Source: Candidatus Omnitrophota bacterium (lineage in GTDB: Bacteria > Omnitrophota > Gorgyraeia > Aquiviventales > Aquiviventaceae). From it: a stretch of DNA of 5,159 nucleotides. The notes beneath the pieces were generated by a model, which saw nothing but the letters and a program-made list of their open reading frames with translations, made no database searches and had not been told where the DNA came from. The translations under genes and the position numbers were made by a program. Each line of letters begins with the position of its first letter. The stretch's first letter is position 1. Below are positions 1-5,159 of the stretch, one piece after another. Location: assembly GCA_016206585.1 (NCBI GenBank), contig JACQRE010000045.1, positions 1 through 5,159 on the forward strand, given 5' to 3'.

Positions 1-29
1 GCACCGGAGACGACATCTACAACTGGTAA
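1..29 (+). CDS. C-terminal end of a probable GspG-type pseudopilin (partial)
   Basis: Only the last eight codons and a TAA stop (27-29) are inside the window; reading from base 3 they give TGDDIYNW. An acidic, Gly/Asp-rich tail ending in an aromatic residue is typical of the C-terminus of GspG-type major pseudopilins of type II secretion systems, where this part forms the calcium-binding end. The gene immediately downstream is a GspH-like pseudopilin in the same orientation, and such genes are usually clustered, which supports the reading. Eight residues are too few to be sure. Any other protein ending this way is possible, including another prepilin-like surface protein. Confidence 0.45.
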
Positions 30-40
30 CAACCACTTGA

Positions 41-133
41 AGTGCCGAGTGACGAGTGACCAGTGATGAGTGACGAACACCCAGAGCTTTTCGCCACTCG
101 CCACTCATCACTCGCCACTCATCACTCGCCACT
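41..133 (-). repeat. Heptamer hairpin element E1 (inverted copy of E2)
   Basis: Five consecutive 7-nt units of the form AGTGNNN (41-75: AGTGCCG, AGTGACG, AGTGACC, AGTGATG, AGTGACG) are followed by a 16-nt core, AACACCCAGAGCTTTT (76-91). Six units of complementary form follow (92-133: CGCCACT, CGCCACT, CATCACT, CGCCACT, CATCACT, CGCCACT). The two arms can fold into a long hairpin with the core as loop. On the minus strand it has the same layout as the element at 4025-4096, including a core that begins AAAAGC. The array covers the gap after the upstream gene and runs into the reading frame of the next one. It is not a CRISPR array, because there are no unique spacers between the units. Mobility is inferred only from the second copy. 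Confidence 0.9.
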
Positions 134-572
134 CGCGATGACGCTGGTCGAGCTGCTCGTCGTGCTGGGCATCGTCGGCCTCATCCTGGGGATCAGCGTG
201 CCGGGGCTGACGACCTATGCGAACCAGACGCGCCTGAACGCGGCGACCCGCCAGGTCATCGGGTTGCTGGGTTTGGCCCGCAGCCGCGCCATCAGCGCGC
301 ACGAGGATCATGCCGTCCTCGTTGACGCCCAGCGCCGGCAGATCACGGTGGAGAGCGTCGTCTCAGGGACACCGCTCGAGCAGGTCGTGCGCCTGCCGCC
401 GTCGATCAACGTTGAGGTGGAGGTGGCTGGAGAGCCGGCTCAGGAGTCCCGCCTCGTGTTCCGTCCGACCGGTTCGCTCGCGGGGCGCACCACGTCCATC
501 ATCCTGGCCGATCGCAAGAAGCGCAGCACCGTCACGGTCAGCGGGATCACCGGTGCCGTCACCGTGGAATGA
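63..572 (+). CDS. GspH/FimT-like type II secretion or type IV pilus pseudopilin
   Basis: Predicted minor pseudopilin of 169 aa, exported to the inner membrane and processed by prepilin peptidase. The class III motif is at residues 26-34 (MTLVELLVV), with the conserved Glu at +5 (E30) and a hydrophobic helix to about residue 47. The C-terminal half fits the GspH fold: a segment at 131-150 with an F-x-P-x-G pattern, then beta strands to the end (157-168). The start is uncertain. In-frame candidates are GTG 63, ATG 66 and ATG 138, none with a clear Shine-Dalgarno. From 63 or 66 the leader is about 25 aa, encoded entirely by repeat E1, and the residue before the cleavage site is Ala rather than the usual Gly. 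From 138 the protein would begin at what would be mature residue 1. It lies downstream of a probable GspG-type gene, suggesting one secretion or pilus operon. Family is confident; exact subunit identity is less so. Confidence 0.85.
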   Translation: MMSDEHPELFATRHSSLATHHSPLAMTLVELLVVLGIVGLILGISVPGLTTYANQTRLNAATRQVIGLLGLARSRAISAHEDHAVLVDAQRRQITVESVVSGTPLEQVVRLPPSINVEVEVAGEPAQESRLVFRPTGSLAGRTTSIILADRKKRSTVTVSGITGAVTVE

Positions 573-583
573 CCAGATGTGGC

Positions 584-597
584 GTGTCACATGACAC
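584..597. promoter_or_regulatory. 14-bp palindrome, possible operator
   Basis: GTGTCA and TGACAC form perfect 6-nt arms around a CA centre. The 2-nt centre is too short for an RNA hairpin, so a dimeric regulator binding site is more plausible than a terminator. It lies 27 nt upstream of the -35 box of the promoter for the TPR gene, a position suitable for an activator or for an upstream operator. The regulator cannot be named from sequence. It does not match the CRP consensus spacing. Confidence 0.3.
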
Positions 598-624
598 AAC
601 CGGCTGGTGCGCATCTGATAACGC

Positions 625-653
625 TTGACGGGTCGGTGAAGCCGTGCTAGAGT
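625..653 (+). promoter_or_regulatory. Sigma70-type promoter of the TPR gene
   Basis: The -35 box TTGACG (625-630) matches consensus at five of six positions. After exactly 17 nt comes a -10 box TAGAGT (648-653), four of six, preceded by TGC (645-647), an extended -10 TGn element. Transcription should begin six to eight bases downstream, about 659-661. The ATG of the TPR gene is at 662, so the mRNA would be leaderless or nearly so. This is the only well-formed promoter found in the window. Confidence 0.65.
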
Positions 654-661
654 ACCCGCGA

Positions 662-1243
662 ATGTATCGCAACGCCCTCAGGTCTATCAGCATCGGGCCA
701 GCCCTCCTCGTCAGTTTCTCCCTCGCGCTTCCCGCATTCGCCAACTTGCGCGAGGAGGCGATCACCTACCGCGAGCAGGGCTACGAAGCGCAGCGGCGCG
801 GCGACCAGGCCAACGCGCTGGCGTACTACCAGAAGGCCGCCGCGCTCGACCCGGCGTACCCGGCACCCTTCAATGACATCGGCGTCTTGCTGGAAGAGCA
901 GGGACGGCTGGAAGACGCGGAGCGCGCGTATCAGCAGGCGCTCACCCTGAATCCGAGCTACCTCGAGCCGCACGCCAACCTCGCCATGCTCTACGAGCGC
1001 ATGGGGCAGAAGGAGAAGGCGATCTACTACTGGCTCAAGCGCTACGAGCTCGGCGATCCGTACGATCCGTGGACGTCGCGCGCCGAAGAGCGGCTGGTCG
1101 CCCTGGGGGTGTTGAAGTACCACCCAGGCGCGAAGGGGAGCCTGTTCAGCCGCAAGCATGCGATCGAAGAGCAGCTACGGGAGCACGCGAGGTCCATCGA
1201 GGAGTTTCACGCCGTGACCGACGAGGACGGCCCCTGGCCGTAA
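662..1243 (+). CDS. Exported tetratricopeptide-repeat (TPR) protein
   Basis: Protein of 193 aa with a probable Sec signal peptide: basic N-terminus MYRNALR, a hydrophobic stretch to about residue 22, and a likely cleavage after AFA at residue 27. Three consecutive 34-residue TPR units follow at about 33-66, 67-100 and 101-134, the first two ending in DPAY and NPSY. The pattern of small residues and tyrosines is typical of TPR helix pairs. The last 59 residues are charged and not recognised. TPR proteins are protein-interaction scaffolds, so the specific partner is unknown. A periplasmic or envelope role is likely, possibly linked to the adjacent pseudopilins, but that is only positional. ATG 662 was chosen because the promoter predicts a start point at about 660. 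GTG 644 is in frame, with GGTGA four bases upstream, and would add six residues, but it lies inside the promoter. Confidence 0.85.
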   Translation: MYRNALRSISIGPALLVSFSLALPAFANLREEAITYREQGYEAQRRGDQANALAYYQKAAALDPAYPAPFNDIGVLLEEQGRLEDAERAYQQALTLNPSYLEPHANLAMLYERMGQKEKAIYYWLKRYELGDPYDPWTSRAEERLVALGVLKYHPGAKGSLFSRKHAIEEQLREHARSIEEFHAVTDEDGPWP

Positions 1244-1261
1244 TCGGCGCCGGCCGGTTTT
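1234..1261 (+). terminator. Possible Rho-independent terminator after the TPR gene
   Basis: CTGGCCG (1234-1240) can pair with CGGCCGG (1251-1257), giving seven base pairs including one U-G pair, around a 10-nt loop that holds the stop codon. TTTT follows directly (1258-1261). The U tract is short and competing GC-rich pairings exist in the loop, so strength is uncertain. From 1262 to 1301 nothing else is recognisable. Confidence 0.35.
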
Positions 1262-1301
1262 GAGGCTCACCCCACACATCGCCAGTCCCCGACCAACGAC
1301 T

Positions 1302-1386
1302 CTGATCGCTCATCAGCGCTGATTTGCACGCTGATCATCGCTGATCTGAGCGTTCATCAGCGTAGCAATCAGCGATTATCAGCGAT
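1302..1386. repeat. ATCAGCG/CGCTGAT inverted-repeat cluster upstream of polA
   Basis: ATCAGCG occurs at 1312-1318, 1356-1362, 1368-1374 and 1378-1384. Its complement CGCTGAT occurs at 1317-1323, 1329-1335 and 1339-1345. A 19-nt arm (1317-1335) pairs with 1356-1374 at 16 of 19 positions, or better with a one-base bulge, around a 20-nt loop. The loop can form a smaller stem of its own (CGCT 1339-1342 with AGCG 1349-1352). Units are separated by 3 or 5 nt in both arms. The cluster fills the gap upstream of polA and stops 13 nt before its ATG. Its sequence is unrelated to the heptamers at 41-133 and 4025-4096. Confidence 0.85.
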
Positions 1387-1399
1387 ACTTCCCACAGGG

Positions 1400-4036
1400 A
1401 TGGCCGCCCAGCGAGCCTTTCTGATCGATGGGACCGCGTTCTGCTACCGGGCGTTCTACGCCATCCGGGGGCTGAGCACCTCCGACGGCCGCCCGACCAA
1501 CGCGGTCTACGGCTTCGCGCGCATGCTCCAGTCGCTGCAGGAGAAGCAGTGCCCGCAGTACCTGGCGGTCGCCTTCGACGTCGGCAAGCCGACGTTCCGG
1601 CACAAGCGGTTCGAGGCGTATAAGATCCAGCGCAAGCCGATGCCGGATACGCTCATCAGCCAGATTCCGGTGGTGAAGTCGCTCCTGCAGGCGTACCGGG
1701 TCCCCCTGTTCGAACGGGAAGGCTATGAGGCGGAGGACGTGCTGGCGACCATCGCGCTGCAGATCGCCGGAGGCGGTGTCGAGGTCTTCCTGGTCACCGG
1801 CGACAAGGATGCGCTGCAGCTCGTCAACAGCCACATCAAGGTGTACAACCCGCACAAAGAGGACCAGATCCTGGACGCGGAGGCGGTGCGCAGCCGTTAT
1901 GGGGTGGGACCGGAACGCATGGTGGATTTCATGGCGCTGATGGGCGATGACATCGACAACATTCCCGGCGTGCCCGGCATCGGCGAAAAGACCGCCACCC
2001 AGCTCCTCAAGCAGTTCGGCAGCCTGGAGGCGCTCTACCAGCACCTGGAGGACCTCGACAGTCCCGCGCGCCGGGCGAGCCTCAGTGCGGCCCGCGAGCA
2101 GGTGGAGTTGTCGCGCGAACTGGCCCGCATCGACCGCGAGGTCCCGATGACCGTCACGCTGGAGGCGCTGCGCGTGCAGGAGCCTGATTGGCGCGCGCTC
2201 CGTACGCTCTTCCGGGAGCTGGAGTTCAAGCGCCTGCTGCACGCTCTTGATGCCGCGGGTCCCGCCGGTGCCGCGGCCGGCCGCGCGCCGGTTCGCGTGA
2301 CCCCGTGCGTCACGGCGCAGGAGCTGGATCGCTGCCTGGAGGCGGTGGCCGGGCAGCCCTCCGTCGGGATCGGCTGCTGGCCGGTCGACGACGCGCTCCT
2401 GCTCGGGGTGGCCGTATCACCGGATGCGGCCTGGATCGGCCCGCTGGACGCGGTACGGCTCGCCGCGCCATCCGGCAAACGGCTGGCGGCCTGGCTCGCT
2501 GACCCCTCGGCGAAGAAGATCGGCCATGATCTGAAAACCGCCATGCGGCTCCTCAATCGGCTGGCCCTGCCGCTGCGCGGGGTGGCCGGTGATACGATGC
2601 TGGCCGCGTATCTGGTCAACCCGGCGCGCACGGCGCAGACGCTGAGTGATGTATCGGACGAGTCGTTGGGCGCGCCGCTGCCTCCGCTGCCGTCCGACGG
2701 CAGGATCGACGCCGCGCTAGCACGGCTGGAGCCGTTCGGCCAGCATCTGTGCGCGGTGCTGCCCCTGCATGAGCGGCTGGCCTCCCGCCTGCAGGAGGCC
2801 GGCCTCGACGGACTGTACCGGGAACTGGAGCTGCCCCTGCTCGACGTGCTCGCGCGCATGGAAGCGGCTGGCATTGCGGTGGATCTGCCGTATCTGGCCG
2901 GCCTGCGCGCCACGATGGACACCCGGCTCAACCAGCTGGCGGAGGAGATCTACCGGCTGGCGGGCTCGACCTTCAACCTCAACTCGCCCAAGCAGCTCGG
3001 CCAGGTCCTGTTCGATCAGCTGGGCCTGCCGGTCATCAAGCGGGGGAAGACCGGCCCATCGACCGACAGCGATGTGCTGCAGCATCTGGCCCCGCGCCAT
3101 CCGCTGCCGCAGCAGCTCCTCCAGTACCGGGAGCTCTCCAAACTGGTGTCGACCTACGTGGAAGCGTTGCCGAAGCTCGCGGATCCCTCGACGGGGCGCC
3201 TCCACACCTCCTTCAATCAAACGGCGACCGCGACCGGACGGCTGTCATCCAGCGAACCCAACCTCCAGAACATTCCGATCAAGACCGAGCTGGGACGCTC
3301 CATCCGCAAAGCGTTCATCCCGGGCATCCCGGACGGGGTGCTGGTCGCCGCCGACTACTCCCAGGTGGAGCTGCGCATTCTGGCGCACTGCTCGGGCGAT
3401 GCGCGGCTCTCCGAGGCGTTCCGCGAAGGCCGGGACATCCACCGGTTCACCGCCTCCCTGATCTACGGCTGCCCGGAATCCGAGGTGCAGCCCGAGCAGC
3501 GCAACGCGATGAAGGCGGTGAACTTCGGCATCATTTACGGGATGTCGTCGCACGGGCTCTCGAAGGAGCTCGGCATGTCCTTTGAGGAGGCGCAGGCGTT
3601 TATCGACGCCTACTTCGAGCGATACCCCGGCGTCCGGCAGTATCTCGATGCGCAGATCGAGCACGCGCGGCGCGAGGGGTACGTCCAGACGCTGCTGGGC
3701 CGGCGGCGCTACATCCCGGAAGTGCACAGCCCGGACGGCGTCATCCGGCAGCTGGGCGAGCGCATGGCGATCAACGCCCCGATCCAGGGAACCGCTGCGG
3801 ACCTGATCAAGCGGGCCATGGTGCAGCTGGCCTCCGCGATGGACCAGCGCAGGCTGAAGAGCCGCATGGTGCTGCAGGTGCACGACGAGCTGGTCGTTGA
3901 GGCGCCCCGGAGCGAGCTGAAGGCGCTCGTCCCGCTCGTGCGCCGGGTCATGGAGGGCGCGATTGCCTTGAACGTGCCGCTGGTCGTGACCATCAAGGCC
4001 GGCCCCAACTGGCTCGACATGCAGAGTGTCGAGTGA
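1400..4036 (+). CDS. polA: DNA polymerase I
   Basis: Family A DNA polymerase of 878 aa, near the usual 850-930 aa, for Okazaki fragment processing and repair synthesis in the cytoplasm. The N-terminal 5' nuclease domain (about 1-290) keeps its metal-site acidic residues: D10, D60, E110/E112/D113, D135/D137 and D183/D184/D186. It also has the helix-hairpin-helix GVPGIGEKTA (190-199). The middle domain (about 298-470) corresponds to the 3'-5' exonuclease, but the residues equivalent to E. coli D355, E357, D424 and D501 are not present, so proofreading is probably lost. The polymerase domain has motif A DYSQVELR (652-659), the O helix with R701, K705, F709 and Y713, and motif C VHDE (827-830). 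After the usual family ending (GPNWLDM) come QSVE and the stop, contributed largely by repeat E2. ATG 1400 is chosen because FLIDG follows at the normal distance. AGGG directly abuts the ATG, too close for a normal Shine-Dalgarno. Confidence 0.98.
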   Translation: MAAQRAFLIDGTAFCYRAFYAIRGLSTSDGRPTNAVYGFARMLQSLQEKQCPQYLAVAFDVGKPTFRHKRFEAYKIQRKPMPDTLISQIPVVKSLLQAYRVPLFEREGYEAEDVLATIALQIAGGGVEVFLVTGDKDALQLVNSHIKVYNPHKEDQILDAEAVRSRYGVGPERMVDFMALMGDDIDNIPGVPGIGEKTATQLLKQFGSLEALYQHLEDLDSPARRASLSAAREQVELSRELARIDREVPMTVTLEALRVQEPDWRALRTLFRELEFKRLLHALDAAGPAGAAAGRAPVRVTPCVTAQELDRCLEAVAGQPSVGIGCWPVDDALLLGVAVSPDAAWIGPLDAVRLAAPSGKRLAAWLADPSAKKIGHDLKTAMRLLNRLALPLRGVAGDTMLAAYLVNPARTAQTLSDVSDESLGAPLPPLPSDGRIDAALARLEPFGQHLCAVLPLHERLASRLQEAGLDGLYRELELPLLDVLARMEAAGIAVDLPYLAGLRATMDTRLNQLAEEIYRLAGSTFNLNSPKQLGQVLFDQLGLPVIKRGKTGPSTDSDVLQHLAPRHPLPQQLLQYRELSKLVSTYVEALPKLADPSTGRLHTSFNQTATATGRLSSSEPNLQNIPIKTELGRSIRKAFIPGIPDGVLVAADYSQVELRILAHCSGDARLSEAFREGRDIHRFTASLIYGCPESEVQPEQRNAMKAVNFGIIYGMSSHGLSKELGMSFEEAQAFIDAYFERYPGVRQYLDAQIEHARREGYVQTLLGRRRYIPEVHSPDGVIRQLGERMAINAPIQGTAADLIKRAMVQLASAMDQRRLKSRMVLQVHDELVVEAPRSELKALVPLVRRVMEGAIALNVPLVVTIKAGPNWLDMQSVE

Positions 4037-4096
4037 TGAGTGGTGAGTGGCGAAAAGCCGTAGTTGCTCGTCACTCGTCACTGGTCACTCGCCACT
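4025..4096 (+). repeat. Heptamer hairpin element E2
   Basis: Four 7-nt units (4025-4052: AGTGTCG, AGTGATG, AGTGGTG, AGTGGCG), a 16-nt core AAAAGCCGTAGTTGCT (4053-4068), then four complementary units (4069-4096: CGTCACT, CGTCACT, GGTCACT, CGCCACT). As + strand RNA the arms form a 28-bp stem with only two mismatches when G-U pairs are allowed. The polA stop TGA (4034-4036) lies in the second unit, and the coaE ATG begins one base after the last unit. Possible roles include a transcript-stabilising or processing hairpin, or an element that inserted at the gene boundary. There is no U tract, so it is not a standard intrinsic terminator. Confidence 0.9.
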
Positions 4097-4097
4097 A

Positions 4098-4736
4098 ATG
4101 TTGGTCATCGGGGTGACGGGCGGGGTGGGGACGGGGAAGAGCACCGTCGCGCGGATGTTCGCGCGGCACGGGGCGGTGGTGCTGGACGCGGATCGCATCG
4201 CCCACGACCTGATCGCACCGCCGCGGCCGGCGTGGCGGGAGCTGATCCGGACGTTCGGGCGGGGCGTGCTCCGCGGTGATGGGACGGTGGACCGCCGGCG
4301 GATGGCCGCCGTCGTGTTCCGGCATCCGGCGCTGCGCAAGCGCCTGGAGCGCATCATCCACCCGCGGGTGATGCGCCAGATCCGGCGGGAGATCCGGCGG
4401 CTGCGCCGCGACGGCCGGAGGGCGGCCGTCGTGCTCGACGTGCCGCTCCTGATCGAGACGGGCGCGCACCGGATGGTGGATGCGCTGGTGGTGGTGACGG
4501 CACCGCCGGAAGTCCAGCGCCGACGGGTACGGCGGCAACACGGCTGGTCAAACGAGGAGATCAATGAACGCATCAACGCGCAGTGGAAGCTGTCGGCCAA
4601 GGTGGCATTGGCCGATATGGTGGTCAAGAATGCAGGCCGCGTGCAGGCTACGCAAACACAGGTGAACCGGATATGGAAGCAACTGGCACGAACCAACAGC
4701 AGCAGAAGCTCGACATCGCAGCGCTCAAAGCGCTGA
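4098..4736 (+). CDS. coaE: Dephospho-CoA kinase
   Basis: Catalyses the last step of coenzyme A synthesis, ATP-dependent phosphorylation of the 3' hydroxyl of dephospho-CoA, in the cytoplasm. The 212-aa protein has the family features in order: P-loop GGVGTGKST (8-16), LDADRIAHDL (29-38), the IIHPRV segment (86-91), LDVPLLIE (113-120), the Arg-rich lid segment with Q140-RRRVRRQ (140-147), and the ending segment with Q162, K168 and ADMVVKNAG (172-180). ATG 4098 starts directly before the beta strand leading to the P-loop, as is normal. GTG 4047 is in frame but would add 17 residues translated from repeat E2. No Shine-Dalgarno is visible; the sequence before the ATG is repeat. The last 21 residues overlap rho, and the Ser/Arg-rich tail from about residue 199 looks like a by-product of that overlap. 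Confidence 0.97.
   Translation: MLVIGVTGGVGTGKSTVARMFARHGAVVLDADRIAHDLIAPPRPAWRELIRTFGRGVLRGDGTVDRRRMAAVVFRHPALRKRLERIIHPRVMRQIRREIRRLRRDGRRAAVVLDVPLLIETGAHRMVDALVVVTAPPEVQRRRVRRQHGWSNEEINERINAQWKLSAKVALADMVVKNAGRVQATQTQVNRIWKQLARTNSSRSSTSQRSKR
4660..4665 (+). promoter_or_regulatory. Shine-Dalgarno of rho
   Basis: AGGTGA lies seven bases before ATG 4673, a near-ideal sequence and spacing. It is inside the coaE reading frame. It fixes the rho start, and it is the only strong, normally spaced Shine-Dalgarno next to a gene start in this window. Confidence 0.7.
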
Positions 4737-5159
4737 AGATCTCGGAGTTGACCAAGGTCGCCAAGGACCTCGGCGTCAACGGCATCTCCGGGCTGAAGAA
4801 GCAGGACCTCATCTTCCGGGTCCTCTCGGCGCAGACGGAGAAGGAGGGGCTCATCTTCTCCTCCGGGGTGCTGGAGATCCTGCCGGACGGATTCGGCTTC
4901 CTGCGCTCGCCGAACTACAACTACCTGCCGTGCCCGGACGACATCTACGTGTCGCCCTCGCAGATCAGGCGGTTCGACCTCCGGACGGGCGACATGGTCA
5001 ACGGGCAGGTGCGCCCGCCAAAGGAAGGCGAGCGCTACTTCGCGCTCCTGAAAGTGGAAGCGGTCAACCAGGAGAACCCTGAGGAGTCCAAGGTCAAGGC
5101 GAACTTCGACAACCTGACGCCGATCTACCCCAACCAGCGGTTCGTGCTGGAGACCGCGC
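4673..5159 (+). CDS. rho: Transcription termination factor Rho, N-terminal part (cut by window end)
   Basis: First 162 codons of the hexameric RNA-dependent ATPase that terminates transcription; the ATPase domain lies beyond the window. After a short Gln-rich start (QQQQ, 8-11), the helical Rho N-terminal subdomain spans about 14-55. The cold-shock-type RNA-binding domain follows at about 63-130: VLEILPDGFGFLR (66-78) holds the RNP1-like motif with F74 and F76, followed by PDDIYVSPSQIRRF (88-101), RTGD (104-107) and PPKEGERYFALLKV (115-128). FDNLTPIYP (145-153) begins the linker to the ATPase core. These segments match E. coli Rho almost residue for residue, from memory. ATG 4673 has a good Shine-Dalgarno. 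The gene overlaps coaE by 64 nt in another frame, implying cotranscription and probably translational coupling. Confidence 0.97.
   Translation, partial: MEATGTNQQQQKLDIAALKALKISELTKVAKDLGVNGISGLKKQDLIFRVLSAQTEKEGLIFSSGVLEILPDGFGFLRSPNYNYLPCPDDIYVSPSQIRRFDLRTGDMVNGQVRPPKEGERYFALLKVEAVNQENPEESKVKANFDNLTPIYPNQRFVLETA

Noticed and set aside
32..44. Small palindrome CACTTGAAGTG before element E1
   Set aside because: The 5-nt arms around one base are short, and the right half merges into the first heptamer unit. There is no independent support for a site.
41..133. CRISPR array
   Set aside because: The units are 7 nt and contiguous, without unique spacers, and are arranged as an inverted pair around a single core.
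578..591. CRP/FNR-type site (TGTGG ... TCACA)
   Set aside because: The half-sites are separated by 4 nt rather than 6, and the overlapping perfect palindrome at 584-597 explains the sequence better.
644..661. GTG 644 as start of the TPR protein
   Set aside because: It would lie upstream of the predicted transcription start and overlap the extended -10 region. It is kept only as an alternative because GGTGA lies upstream.
1324..1389. Promoter for polA (TTGCAC as -35, or GATACT as -10)
   Set aside because: Neither box has an acceptable partner at 16-18 nt, and both lie within the repeat cluster.
1379..2242. Long minus-strand open frame of 287 codons opposite polA
   Set aside because: It lies antisense to a clear polA 5' nuclease domain, and its composition is typical of antisense frames in GC-rich genes, with no recognisable domain.
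3245..4081. Minus-strand open frame whose N-terminus resembles the pseudopilin leader
   Set aside because: The similarity arises only because both begin inside copies of the same heptamer element. The rest is antisense to polA.
4047..4097. Upstream GTG start extending CoaE by 17 residues
   Set aside because: The added residues are translated repeat with no family match, while ATG 4098 gives the normal CoaE N-terminus.

Overview
The window reads as chromosomal DNA from a GC-rich, probably Gram-negative bacterium. It carries, all on the + strand: the last codons of a probable GspG-type pseudopilin, a GspH/FimT-like pseudopilin, a secreted or periplasmic TPR protein, DNA polymerase I (polA), dephospho-CoA kinase (coaE) and the N-terminal 162 codons of transcription termination factor Rho (rho, cut by the window end). 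Pseudopilins and the polA-coaE-rho order suggest an uncultured lineage of the PVC/Omnitrophota/Planctomycetota kind. That placement is inference from memory of gene order, not something the sequence proves.

Layout. 1-29: tail of the upstream pseudopilin. 41-133: a hairpin-forming array of 7-nt units (element E1), which also encodes the N-terminus of the next gene. 63-572: GspH-like pseudopilin. 573-661: short regulatory gap with a 14-bp palindrome and a good sigma70-type promoter. 662-1243: TPR protein, apparently leaderless, followed by a possible terminator. 1262-1301: nothing recognised. 1302-1386: a second, unrelated repeat cluster built on ATCAGCG/CGCTGAT. 1400-4036: polA. 4025-4096: a second copy of the heptamer element (E2) in the opposite orientation. 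4098-4736: coaE. 4673-5159: rho, overlapping coaE by 64 nt and preceded by a clear Shine-Dalgarno.

The genes are mostly housekeeping. PolA has an intact 5' nuclease and polymerase, but its 3'-5' exonuclease domain lacks the metal-binding residues. CoaE and the visible part of Rho are canonical.

The most unusual content is between the genes. E1 and E2 share one architecture: units of the form AGTGNNN, a 16-nt core with a conserved GCTTTT end, then complementary units of the form NNNCACT. They are about 4 kb apart and inverted. E1 supplies the whole leader of the pseudopilin. E2 supplies the last codons and stop of polA and ends one base before the coaE ATG. The three genes that start beside a repeat (the pseudopilin, polA and coaE) lack a normally spaced Shine-Dalgarno. 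The elements look like a dispersed, MITE- or REP-like family that tolerates or exploits gene boundaries.
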